DNA from: Bacteroidia bacterium
GTDB lineage: Bacteria > Bacteroidota > Bacteroidia > SXHM01
Reading direction: 5' to 3'
DNA length: 64,000 bases
Assembly: GCA_022072225.1 (NCBI GenBank)
Contig: JAJVIC010000010.1
Location: forward strand, 124,001 to 188,000
The position numbers were made by a program, and so were the translations under genes. The notes beneath the pieces are model-generated. The model was not told where the DNA came from and did no database searches. It worked only from the letters and a program-made list of their open reading frames with translations. Shown one piece after another: positions 25,043-35,400 of the stretch. The stretch's first letter is position 1; each line of letters starts with the position of its first letter.

Positions 25043-27172
25043 TTACTCATAAAACTTCTTCCCGCTCTTCGCTTTCTCCACAATAATCTCAGCAGGTTTA
25101 AAACGCAGTCCGTGTTTGTCTTTTAAAGCATTCATAATATCCACTGCTTTTTGTGCGCCTAAAGAATCTAAGTAACGGAAAGGTCCGCCCGTGAACGGAG
25201 CAAAGCCCAACCCGAAGATAGCGCCAATATCACCATCGCGCGGTGATGAAAGAATGCCTTCCTGCAAACATTGTGCGGCTTCGTTCACCATCAGCATGGC
25301 CATGCGTTGCTGTATTTCCAAATCATCAAACTTTTTGCGGTTAGGTCCGCCAAAGTGGTTATACATTTCGGGGTCAATTTGTCCGCTCAGCTTTTTGCCT
25401 TTCTCGTCATATTTATAAAAGCCTTTTTTGTTTTTGCGGCCTTTGAAACCGGCATCGTAGAGGCGTGCAATACCTTGTGATATTTTTGCGCCTTCGCGTT
25501 TCATCGCAAATTCGGTGGTCAGTTCGCCCTTCATAATGTGTGCGCCCACATCAATACCTACTTCGTCCATCAGCGTTATTGGTCCCACAGGGAAACCAAA
25601 CTTTTTCAGTGCTTTATCAACCTGTAAAGCATCTGCACCTTCGTCAAGAAGTAACAAGGCTTCGTTGCTGTAAGGAGCAAGAATGCGGGTGGTATAAAAA
25701 CCCGGTCCATCTTTCACAACGATGCAGGTTTTGCCTTGTTTAATGCCCAATTCCAGACAGGTTGCAGTAACCCAATCGGCAGTTTTGTCGGTAACAATAA
25801 TTTCGAGCAACGGCATTTTAGGAACGGGAGAAAAATAGTGCATACCAATCACATTCTCGGGGCGCTTGGCATGTTTTGCAATCTGCGTAATGGGCAGCGA
25901 TGAAGTATTGGAAGCAAAGATGCAGGTGTCTTTTGTGTTTGCTTCCACATCGGCCAGCACATTTTGTTTTACCTTAATATCTTCCAGCACGGCTTCTATA
26001 ACAATGTCGCAATGTTGAAAGCCGGTATAGTCGGTTTGTCCCCAAACTCGTCCGATAATGCTGTCGGCATCGGTGCGGCTCATGGCTTTGCGCTTTACTT
26101 TTTTGTAAAGATTGTCCCAGATGGTTTTTTTACCGTTGGCCACAAACTCGTCTTTTATGTCTTTAAGAATTACGGGAACACCTTTAACTGCCGTAACCTC
26201 TGCTATGCCTGCGCCCATAAAGCCTGCGCCCAACATACCTACACGGTTAAACGGTTTTACTTTATCTGCCATCGGATTCTTTTTCATCTCCGTCATGGCG
26301 AAGAAAATATTAATCAGTTGCGGGCTTACCGGAGAAAGAATCAGTTCTTCAAATTTGGTAACTTCTGCTTCCAGTCCGGCTTTCATACCCTGATTCATCC
26401 CGATTTTTACACACTCAATTATTTTGTATGGAGCAGGGTAATTTCCCTGCGTTTGTTTGGTAACCATTTCAGCCGCCTTGCTGAAAATAATATTGCGACC
26501 AATGGGATTTCCTTCCAGTAAAATATCTACAATTGTTTTCTTGCGCTTCCGAATCAAAGGACGTTTGATCAGTTCCTGCGCCAATGCTATTGCGCCATTC
26601 AGCAATTCCGATTTTTGTGTCATGCGGTCAACCAAACCCATTTTCAGGGCAGGGCGTGCATAAATAGTTTTGCCGGTAAGCATCATGTCCAATGCTTTTT
26701 GAATGCCCACCAGGCGAGGCAAACGTTGTGTTCCGCCACCACCGGGCAACAGGCCGAGTTGCACTTCGGGCAATGCTAAAGTTGTTCCTTCATCGGCACA
26801 AATACGCGCGTGACAAGCCAATGCAATTTCCAATCCTGCACCCAGGCAGGCACCGTGAATGGCAGCTACCACGGGTTTTTTGGAGGCGGCAATTTTGTTC
26901 AGTCCTTCGTGACCTTTGCGGGTAACGGGCGCAAAGTCGCCCGGTTTCTTCACCTTTTGAAAAGCTTCAATATCTGCACCGGCAATAAAATCTTTTTTGC
27001 GGCTGATTAAGATGGCAGCTTTCACTGAAGCATCGTTTTCCACTTCAGCAAACATTCCGGTGAATACATCAATCAGTTCGGGTGAAATTTTGTTCACTTT
27101 CTCACCTTGCTGGTCAAGCCAGAGAATGGCAATGTCGCCACGTTTTTCAATTTCTGCGTATTGGTTTTTCAT
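25043..27172 (-). CDS. FadB/FadJ-like enoyl-CoA hydratase / 3-hydroxyacyl-CoA dehydrogenase
   Basis: A 709-residue bifunctional fatty-acid beta-oxidation enzyme. Crotonase domain 1-190: AGADIEAFQKV, GACLGAGLEIALACHARI and ALPEVQLGLLPGGGGTQRL, with the oxyanion-hole Gly and catalytic Glu regions intact. A linker follows, then the NAD-binding 3-hydroxyacyl-CoA dehydrogenase fold from about 310 (RVGMLGAGFMGAGIAEV) with IEAVLEDIKVK, ASNTSSLPI and the His-containing GMHYFSPVPKMPLLEI. C-terminal HCDH domains cover about 500-700 (GPGFYTTRIL). It acts with the thiolase encoded upstream, hydrating and oxidising trans-2-enoyl-CoA. The ATG lies one nt after the T9SS gene stop. Confidence 0.95.
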   Translation of the reverse strand: MKNQYAEIEKRGDIAILWLDQQGEKVNKISPELIDVFTGMFAEVENDASVKAAILISRKKDFIAGADIEAFQKVKKPGDFAPVTRKGHEGLNKIAASKKPVVAAIHGACLGAGLEIALACHARICADEGTTLALPEVQLGLLPGGGGTQRLPRLVGIQKALDMMLTGKTIYARPALKMGLVDRMTQKSELLNGAIALAQELIKRPLIRKRKKTIVDILLEGNPIGRNIIFSKAAEMVTKQTQGNYPAPYKIIECVKIGMNQGMKAGLEAEVTKFEELILSPVSPQLINIFFAMTEMKKNPMADKVKPFNRVGMLGAGFMGAGIAEVTAVKGVPVILKDIKDEFVANGKKTIWDNLYKKVKRKAMSRTDADSIIGRVWGQTDYTGFQHCDIVIEAVLEDIKVKQNVLADVEANTKDTCIFASNTSSLPITQIAKHAKRPENVIGMHYFSPVPKMPLLEIIVTDKTADWVTATCLELGIKQGKTCIVVKDGPGFYTTRILAPYSNEALLLLDEGADALQVDKALKKFGFPVGPITLMDEVGIDVGAHIMKGELTTEFAMKREGAKISQGIARLYDAGFKGRKNKKGFYKYDEKGKKLSGQIDPEMYNHFGGPNRKKFDDLEIQQRMAMLMVNEAAQCLQEGILSSPRDGDIGAIFGLGFAPFTGGPFRYLDSLGAQKAVDIMNALKDKHGLRFKPAEIIVEKAKSGKKFYE

Positions 27173-27173
27173 A

Positions 27174-27902
27174 TTAGGATTTAATGAATTTTAAGATAAT
27201 ATTTTCGCTTTCAAGCCGTGCAATATAAACACCGTTTGAAAGTTGTGGCAATGAAACGCTATGTTTCCCTTTTGTCAGTTGTTGGCTCAGAATAATTTTA
27301 CCGAGCACATCGGTAACAATCAATTCATTTTCATTTTCTGTTTCAACAAAAAGAAGTTGGTTTTCCGGACTGAAAAATATATTCGGATTGAAATTATTCT
27401 CCGTAATTTCTGTTGCTACAGCAACTGTGCAGGGAACAAACACTTCACCTTCCATCAATTTATAGGTATTGTTGCAGGCAAACTGCGAAACTTTATCCAC
27501 CACATAGCAGGGATAGGTTTCGACTGCAATAGTTGGTGTTCCCGATGCATGTACACTGAAATCAACACTGCCTGAACCCGTAAATTGAAAAAGCACGGGA
27601 ACAGCAGGCTCTGTTAATGGATAGGTGTTTCCTTCTGTTACAGCATTTCCGTTTAAGGTCAGGGCACCGCCCAGCGAAGTAATTTCCAGCATCAGTTCAA
27701 CTCCGGTTGCAAAAGGAGAAATCATTTCATACTGCAGGTCAAAATCATAATCTTGTCCTGAACAGTTTCCGGTAGCAGAATAAGTCCCGTTATAAATTAC
27801 CTGGTTAATACTTTGTCCCTGGTAAAGTTGTCCAATCCAGATTTGGCTTTTGGAAGAAAAACCTGTTGACAGAAAAACAAGGAACAGTAAAACCGACTTC
27901 AT
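27174..27902 (-). CDS. Secreted T9SS type A cargo inside the beta-oxidation operon
   Basis: 242 residues: signal peptide MKSVLLFLVFLSTGFSSKSQ, an all-beta body of unknown function (about 21-165; GQDYDFDLQYEMISPFATGV, SGSVDFSVHASGTP, with Cys pairs), and a C-terminal sorting domain (FSPENQLLFVETENENELIV to NGVYIARLESENIILKFIKS). It is predicted to be surface-exposed. It starts 5 nt after the thiolase stop and ends one nt before the fadB-like start, so it must be co-transcribed and probably translationally coupled with both. I cannot assign a function. A role in handling external lipid is possible from context only. Confidence 0.82.
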   Translation of the reverse strand: MKSVLLFLVFLSTGFSSKSQIWIGQLYQGQSINQVIYNGTYSATGNCSGQDYDFDLQYEMISPFATGVELMLEITSLGGALTLNGNAVTEGNTYPLTEPAVPVLFQFTGSGSVDFSVHASGTPTIAVETYPCYVVDKVSQFACNNTYKLMEGEVFVPCTVAVATEITENNFNPNIFFSPENQLLFVETENENELIVTDVLGKIILSQQLTKGKHSVSLPQLSNGVYIARLESENIILKFIKS

Positions 27903-27906
27903 TTGT

Positions 27907-29187
27907 TTAGTTCGGGTAGCGCTCCAAAATCATTGCATGTCCGTGAGCACCGGCTGCGCAAGCGGCAAGCAGACCGTATTTTCCGTTTTCGCGTTGCAGG
28001 CGGTTGGCAACAGTAGTAACTAAGCGAGCTCCTGTAGCCCCGAACGGATGACCAATTGAAAGCGAACCTCCATGCACGTTAAGTTTGTTCATGTCCACTT
28101 CGCCAACGGCTTTGTCTCTGCCCAATTTTTCTTTTGCAAATTCATCCGATGCAAGGCATTTGATGTTTGCCAGCACCTGACCGGCAAATGCTTCGTGCAA
28201 TTCAACAACATCCATGTCTTTCAGTTCAAGATTAGCACGTTTCAACACTTTTGAAATAGCATAAGCCGGTCCAAGCAGTAATTCTTCTTTTAAATCAGAA
28301 CCTGTGAAGGTGAAGTTATGGATATATGCTTTTGGTTTCAATCCAAGTTCTTTGGCTTTTTCTTCGCTCATCAGCAAAACAACGGCAGCTCCGTCTGTAA
28401 GGAAGGAAGAATTAGCGGCAGTTAATGTTCCATGTGGTTTTACAAAAGCGGGTTTGAGCGATGATAGTTTTTCCAAAGTTCCGACACGAATACCATTATC
28501 AGTTTTTATTGGAGCAAACTTTGGAGGTAAGGCGACTTCGGTTATTTCCTGAGCTAAAATTCCATTGTCAATTGCTTTTTGAGCAAGTGTGTGCGAACGC
28601 AAAGCAAACTTATCTTGCTCCTCGCGGGGAACGGAATATTTAGCAGCAAGAATATCGCAGTCAACACCCATTGTTTTTCCGGTGGTGTATTCTGCAATTG
28701 CGGGTGCGTCCGGAACAAAATCTTTTAATCTCAAGGAGAAAATAAATTTTAGTGTGTCGCCAAAGCCTTTCAGCTTTTGCGCATTGAACAGTTTCTTACG
28801 CATTGGTTTATTGAACAAAATCGGTGCATCTGAAGTGCAATCGGTTCCGCCCGCAATTACAATGTCGGCTTGTCCGGCCATTATTTGTTCCACCCCGCTT
28901 GAAATTGCCTGATTAGCCGAAATGCAGGCCTGTGTAACGGTGCTGCAAGGAGTTGTATAAGGAATTCCGGCAGTTAAAGCGGCTTCACGCGCCACATTGC
29001 TGGTTTTTACGTTTGAAATTACGGTTCCCATGATTACACGGTCAACTGATTTCGGGTCGATGCCCGTTTTTTTCAGTAAACCGGAAATGGCAAACTGTCC
29101 GAGTTGGTAACTCAGTATATCCATGTAATCGGTTCCGCTTTTTAAAAATGGTGTACGGGTTCCGTCAATAACAACAACTTTTTTCAT
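27907..29187 (-). CDS. Acetyl-CoA C-acyltransferase (thiolase)
   Basis: A 426-residue thiolase of the FadI/FadA type, cleaving 3-ketoacyl-CoA to acetyl-CoA and a shortened acyl-CoA. The nucleophile is C88 in STVTQACISANQAI, with GGTDCTSDAP following. C-terminal catalytic motifs are NVHGGSLSIGHPFGATGAR and the second Cys in LLAACAAGAHGHAM. The loop region HEAFAGQVLANIKCL is typical of degradative thiolases. The ATG start is at 29187. It is the first gene of the thiolase, T9SS cargo, FadB-like operon. A long imperfect palindrome lies 36 nt upstream and may be its operator. Confidence 0.94.
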   Translation of the reverse strand: MKKVVVIDGTRTPFLKSGTDYMDILSYQLGQFAISGLLKKTGIDPKSVDRVIMGTVISNVKTSNVAREAALTAGIPYTTPCSTVTQACISANQAISSGVEQIMAGQADIVIAGGTDCTSDAPILFNKPMRKKLFNAQKLKGFGDTLKFIFSLRLKDFVPDAPAIAEYTTGKTMGVDCDILAAKYSVPREEQDKFALRSHTLAQKAIDNGILAQEITEVALPPKFAPIKTDNGIRVGTLEKLSSLKPAFVKPHGTLTAANSSFLTDGAAVVLLMSEEKAKELGLKPKAYIHNFTFTGSDLKEELLLGPAYAISKVLKRANLELKDMDVVELHEAFAGQVLANIKCLASDEFAKEKLGRDKAVGEVDMNKLNVHGGSLSIGHPFGATGARLVTTVANRLQRENGKYGLLAACAAGAHGHAMILERYPN

Positions 29188-29222
29188 TTGAATATTTATA
29201 GGTTTAGGGAGGTAAAAGTAGT

Positions 29223-29254
29223 GCTATTTCTTAAAATCGGTTTTAAAAAATAGC
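29223..29254. promoter_or_regulatory. 32-bp near-perfect inverted repeat upstream of the thiolase operon
   Basis: GCTATTT, one mismatch, TTAAAA, loop TCGG, TTTTAA, one mismatch, AAATAGC. It sits 36 nt upstream of the thiolase start and 223 nt upstream of the adhesin start. On the minus strand a -7-like TACTTTTA overlaps the next few bases, so a bound dimer here would block the promoter. No T-run follows, and the genes on either side diverge, so it is not a terminator. The remainder of the 289-bp gap up to 29476 is A+T-rich with no convincing -33/-7 pair for the adhesin. Confidence 0.55.
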
Positions 29255-29476
29255 AATGTAATAACGACTTGATTTCTGAATGGCAATAGAGCATGATTTT
29301 GGTCAACGATTATTAAGAAAATGTTATCAATTGTATTCTTTTATAGATAAAGCTGGGTAGTTAGTCGATTAATTTTACAGATATCTCTATTTTGCTTACT
29401 TTAGCCACCTGTTTTAAAAACAAAATATTTTTTCTGCCTGACTGAATTCTAAAATTAAATCCAAAACGAAGGAAGC

Positions 29477-32400
29477 ATGAATAATTTCTACGCAACTCCC
29501 CAAACATCAAATTGTAATACACCGGGAAAATCATTTTCACTGAAGTTTAGAACGCAATGGCTCACAATGACCTTTGCGTTTTTTGCTTTATTGGTGTTAG
29601 ACACTTACTCGGTTCATGCCACCTGCAATAACGTGACAAATGCGGGTTGTATAGCAGATGATGAGGCTAATTGCGGGTCATTTAATCCTGCTGCAATTAA
29701 CAATCAGGCTTCAGCAAGCGGAGGCAGCGGTACGTTGGAATATATATGGAAACAAAGTACAGATGGTGGTAATACATGGACAACTATTTCTGGAGCAACG
29801 TCCTCAACCTATGATCCATCAACTATTTCTGTAACTACAAAATATAAACGAGGTGCGAAAAGACAATATTGCTCAACCTATTTGTGGACAAACATTATTA
29901 CAAAAACAGTTAATCCAGTTCCTCCGGCAACCATCACCTACAGTGGTTCATTAAACCTTTGCACTGGGGGAAGCATTGTTCTTCAGGCAAACACAGGAAG
30001 TGGTTATGATTATAAATGGTATAGAAACGGAACCGTTATTTCGGGTGCTACTTCATCTTCTTATACTGTAACTCAGGCGGGTAATTACAAAGTATTGGTA
30101 AACATTACAGCTACCGGCTGCTGTCAGTATTCTTCTGAGGTTTGTGTAACCATCAACAACTGTTGCGACAACGTTACTAATGGCGGAACAATCGGTTCAG
30201 ATGAGACAAACTGTGGCCCTTACGATCCGGCTAACATTACTAACGTAACATCACCTTCAGGAGGCAGCGGTGCGTTAGAATATATCTGGCAAAGCCTTGT
30301 CGGCCAGGGACCTTGGGTAACTATTTCAGGAGCCACCTCAGCCACTTATGATCCCTCAACCATTACAGAAACAACCTGCTACAAAAGATTAGCAAGAAGA
30401 GCCGGATGTACAGATTATGTCGGTGTTTCAAACATTGTAGTTAAAACTGTAAATCCTCTGCCTCCGGCTGATATTACATATAGTGGTTCATTAAATCTTT
30501 GTACAGGAGGCAGCATTGTTTTGCAGGCACCTTCAGACCCAAGTTATGATTACAAATGGTACAGAAACGGAACATTAATTTCAGGCGCAACAGCATCATC
30601 GTACACAGCTACTCAGGCAGGAAATTACAAAGTTCTTGTCAATATCACCGCTACCGGTTGCTGCAGATATTCCTCAGAAGTTACGGTAACCGTAAATACG
30701 TGCTGCGATAACGTTACTGACGGAGGAACAATTGCAGCAGATCAGAGCAATTGCGGAGCTTTTGATGCAGCTTTATTGACAAGCGTCAACGCACCTTCAG
30801 GCGGATCAGGAACATTGGAAATTGTTTGGATTACCAGAACATGGAATGGTTCTTCATGGGGCAATTGGAATATGATTTCAGGAGCAACAGGATTAACCTA
30901 TGATCCTGGAGTAATTAGTGTAAATACACAGTTCCGCAGATGTGCGCGAAGAGCAGGTTGTACCGATTATGTTGGCGAGTCGAATATTATAACAATCACG
31001 ATTAATGCCGGTATAACTGTTAGTTGTTCACCAACAAACGGTACTTGTACAAACGGTAACCTGGGTTCAGCTACTGTTAACCCATCGGGAGGAAGCGGTT
31101 ATACCTATTTGTGGAATACCGGAGCAACAACTCAATCTATTTCAGGTCTTTCAGCAGGAACATATTCAGTGGGTGTTACATCCGCAAATGGTTGTTCAGC
31201 TTCATGCAGTGTGACTATTTCAACAGTAGCTTGCTGTAATGTAAATTATGCCGGTGAAATCGGACATAATGAATCATATTGCGGTTCATATGACCCCGAA
31301 GAAATTGTTAGTCTTAGCGCACCTTCAGGCGGTTCAGGAGACCTTGAAATTGTTTGGATTTACCGTACCTGGAATGGAACAAACTGGAGTAACTGGAATA
31401 TGATTTCAGGTGCAACCGGACTTTCTTATGATCCTTCAACAATTACTCTAACAACTCAATACCGCAGATGTGCACGCAGAAGCGGTTGTACAGATTATGT
31501 TGGTGAAACCAATATAATCACCAAAACAGTAAACTCCGGAATTGATCTTGCATGTAACATGACCAATGTAACTTCTTACGGGGCAAGCAATGGTGTTGCA
31601 GCAGTTACAATTTCAGGAGGAACTGCTCCTTATACGTATCTTTGGAATAATGAGGCAACCACTGCGTCTTTAACAAATGTTCCTGCAGGAGTTTATTCGG
31701 TAACAGTTACAGATGCTAATGGATGTTCAGCGTTTATTGAATGTTCAATAACACAACCTCCTTTGGATTGCACAGGTTTCAGAACACAAACACAAGGCGG
31801 ATGGGGACAATGTCATCAAAATGGTAATAATCCGGGAACATACTTGTTCGCAAACTTTGCATCAGCATTCCCTTCAGGATTAACTGTTGGATGCACCAAC
31901 CAATTAAAACTTACTTCGGCACAAGCTGTTTGTGAATTTTTACCTTCTGGAAGCACACCTTCAGGTTTACCTTCAGGAACATTGACAAATCCGGGTGGTT
32001 CATATAATAATGTATTGGCCGGTCAGGTTGTAGCGCTTACATTAAATGTTGTTTTTGACCAGGCAAACCCAAATTTTGCTCCTTCAACTTCTTTGTTAAA
32101 AGATCTTCTTATTAATAGCGGAACATTTGCCAATTGGACAGTTCAGCAATTATTGGATGAGGCAAACCGTAAACTTGGTGGTTGTTCATCATCTTATTCA
32201 TTCTCACAATTAAATGAAGCTGTTTCAAGAGTAAATGAAAATTTTGTTGACGGTAATATAACCGGAAGCTACCTTGCATGCTGCGGAAACATGACAGCAA
32301 GCTGTACAAAAACTGATGCAGACTGTTATGGAACTTCAACAGGTAGTGTTTCGGCAAGCGCAACTGGCGCAACCGCACCTGTAAGTTACCTTTGGAGTAA

Positions 32401-35400
32401 TGGTGCAACCACAGCAACGGTTAATAATCTTGCAGCGGGCACTTATTCAGTTACAGTAACGGATGCTCGTAATTGTACAGCAACTTGTACAGTATCCGTT
32501 TCACAACCGCAAGCAGAACTCAGCGTTAACTGCTCATCAGTAAATGGTACGTGTACCAATAATAATCAAGGTTCAGTTACATCTTCTGTGTCTGGTGGCA
32601 CTGCTCCTTATTCTTACTTATGGAGTAATGGCGCTACTACATCTTCTATTACCGGAATATCAGCGGGTACATACTCACTCACGGTAACTGATGCTAGCGG
32701 TTGTATTTCAACTTGTTCAAAAACAGTAACCATCACTCCCTGCTGCAATGTAACCGATGGCGGAGAAATTGGCTATGATCAGGAAAACTGCGGACCGTTA
32801 GATGTAGCAGAACTGGTAACACTTTCACCCCCCACAGGCGGTTTAGGTAACTTAGAGATTGTATGGATAACCAGAAGCTGGACGGGCAGTAACTGGAGCA
32901 ACTGGGAGATGATCCCGGGAGCAACAGGCTTAAGCTACGATCCTGGAACGGTAAGTGTAACAACCCAGTACCGCAGATGTGCGAGAAGATCAGGTTGCAC
33001 CGACTATATCGGCGAGAGCAACATTATCACCATTACTGTTAATCCTCAACCGACTGCACAATGCAGTTCAGTAAACGGCACTTGCGCGAACAATAACTTA
33101 GGCAGTGCAAGTGTAACAGTAACCAGCGGCACCGCACCATTCAGTTATGTATGGAACAACGGAGCGACCACATCATCCATCTCAGGACTAGGTGCAGGCA
33201 CTTACAGTGTAACGGTAACCGATGTAGAAGGCTGTTCAGCACAATGCTCAGCAACAGTAACCATCACTCCCTGCTGCAATGTAACCGATGGCGGAGAAAT
33301 TGGCTATGATCAGGAAAACTGCGGACCATTAGATGTAGCAGAACTGGTAACACTTTCACCCCCCACAGGCGGTTTAGGTAACTTAGAGATTGTATGGATA
33401 ACCAGAAGCTGGACCGGCAGTAACTGGAGCAACTGGGAGATGATCCCGGGAGCAACAGGCTTAAGCTACGATCCTGGAACGGTAAGTGTAACAACCCAAT
33501 ACCGCAGATGCGCAAGAAGAGCAGGTTGCACCGACTATATCGGAGAGAGCAATATTATCACCATTACTGTTAATCCTCAACCGACTGCACAATGCAGTTC
33601 AGTAAACGGCACTTGCGCGAACAATAACTTAGGCAGTGCAAGTGTAACGGTAACAAGCGGCACCGCACCATTCAGTTATGTATGGAACAACGGAGCGACT
33701 ACCGCATCCATCTCTAACCTAAGCGCTGGCACTTACTCAGTAACGGTAACTGATGCAGAAGGCTGCAGCGCACAATGTTCAGCAACAGTAACAATTACCC
33801 CCTGCTGCAATGTAACCGATGGAGGCGAGATAGGCTATGATCAGGAAAACTGCGGACCGTTAGATGTAGCAGAACTGGTAACCTTGTCTCCACCGACAGG
33901 CGGTTTAGGTAACTTAGAGATTGTATGGATAACCAGAAGCTGGACCGGCAGTAACTGGAGCAACTGGGAGATGATCCCGGGAGCAACAGGCTTAAGCTAC
34001 GATCCTGGAATGGTAAGTGTAACAACCCAGTACCGCAGATGCGCAAGAAGAGCAGGTTGCAGTGACTATATCGGAGAGAGCAATATTATTACCATCACCA
34101 TCAATCCGCAACCTACAGCGCAATGCAGTTCAGTGAACGGCACCTGCGCGAACAATAACTTAGGCAGTGCAAGTGTAACAGTAACCAGCGGCACCGCACC
34201 ATTCAGTTATGTATGGAACAACGGAGCAACCACAGCTTCAATCAGCGGACTTGCAGCAGGCACTTACAGTGTAACAGTAACCGATGCAGAAGGTTGTTCA
34301 GTACAATGCAGTGCAACGGTAACCGTAACCCCCTGCTGCAATGTAACCGATGGCGGAGAAATTGGCTATGATCAGGAAAACTGCGGACCATTAGATGTAG
34401 CAGAACTGGTAACACTTTCACCACCCACAGGCGGTTTAGGTAACTTAGAGATTGTATGGATAACAAGAACCTGGACCGGCAGCAACTGGAGCAACTGGAC
34501 CATGATATCAGGCGCAAGCGGACTTACATATGATCCATCAACCGTAACCGTAACAACTCAATATCGCAGATGCGCGAGAAGAGCAGGATGCACCGATTAT
34601 ATCGGAGAGAGCAACATTATCACCATTAGTGTTAATCCTCAACCGACTGCGCAATGCAGTTCAGAGAACGGTACCTGTGCAAACAATAACTTAGGCCGTG
34701 CAAGTATAACAGTAACCACCGGCACCGCACCATTCAGTTATGTATGGAGCAACGGAGCAACCACATCATCCATCTCAGGACTAGGTGCAGGCACTTACAG
34801 TGTAACGGTAACCGATGCAGAAGGCTGTTCAGCACAATGCAGTGCCACGGTAATCATTACCCCTTGCTGCAATGTAACCAACGGAGGCCAGATCGGCAGC
34901 GAGCAGGAAAACTGCGGACCGTTTGATCCAGCTGCAATTACCAGCATACAAGATCCTACAGGCGGACTTGGAGCATTAGAATACGTATGGTTATACAACC
35001 ACAATCAGGTACCATTTAATAATGGCCAGAACGGCTGGGTAGAAATCCCGAACAGCAACAGTGCAAGCTATGATCCGGGACAAATTACGCAGACCACCTG
35101 CTATATCCGTTGTTCACGCAGATCAGGTTGCACAGACTATGTAGGCGAAAGCAATGTAGTGTGCATGATCGTAAACCCTGTACCGACTGCAAACTGCAGT
35201 TCAGTGAACGGCACGTGCACAAACAATAATCTTGGATCAGCAAGTGTAACCGTAACCAGCGGCACGGCCCCATTCAGTTATGTATGGAGCAACGGAGCGA
35301 CCACATCATCCATCTCAGGACTAGGTGCAGGCACTTACAGTGTAACGGTAACCGATGCAGAAGGCTGTTCAGCACAATGCAGTGCAACGGTAACTATTAC

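Noticed and set aside
25964-26521. 185-codon plus-strand frame opposite the FadB-like gene
   Set aside because: The minus-strand frame encodes an unmistakable bifunctional beta-oxidation enzyme. The antisense product has no recognisable features.
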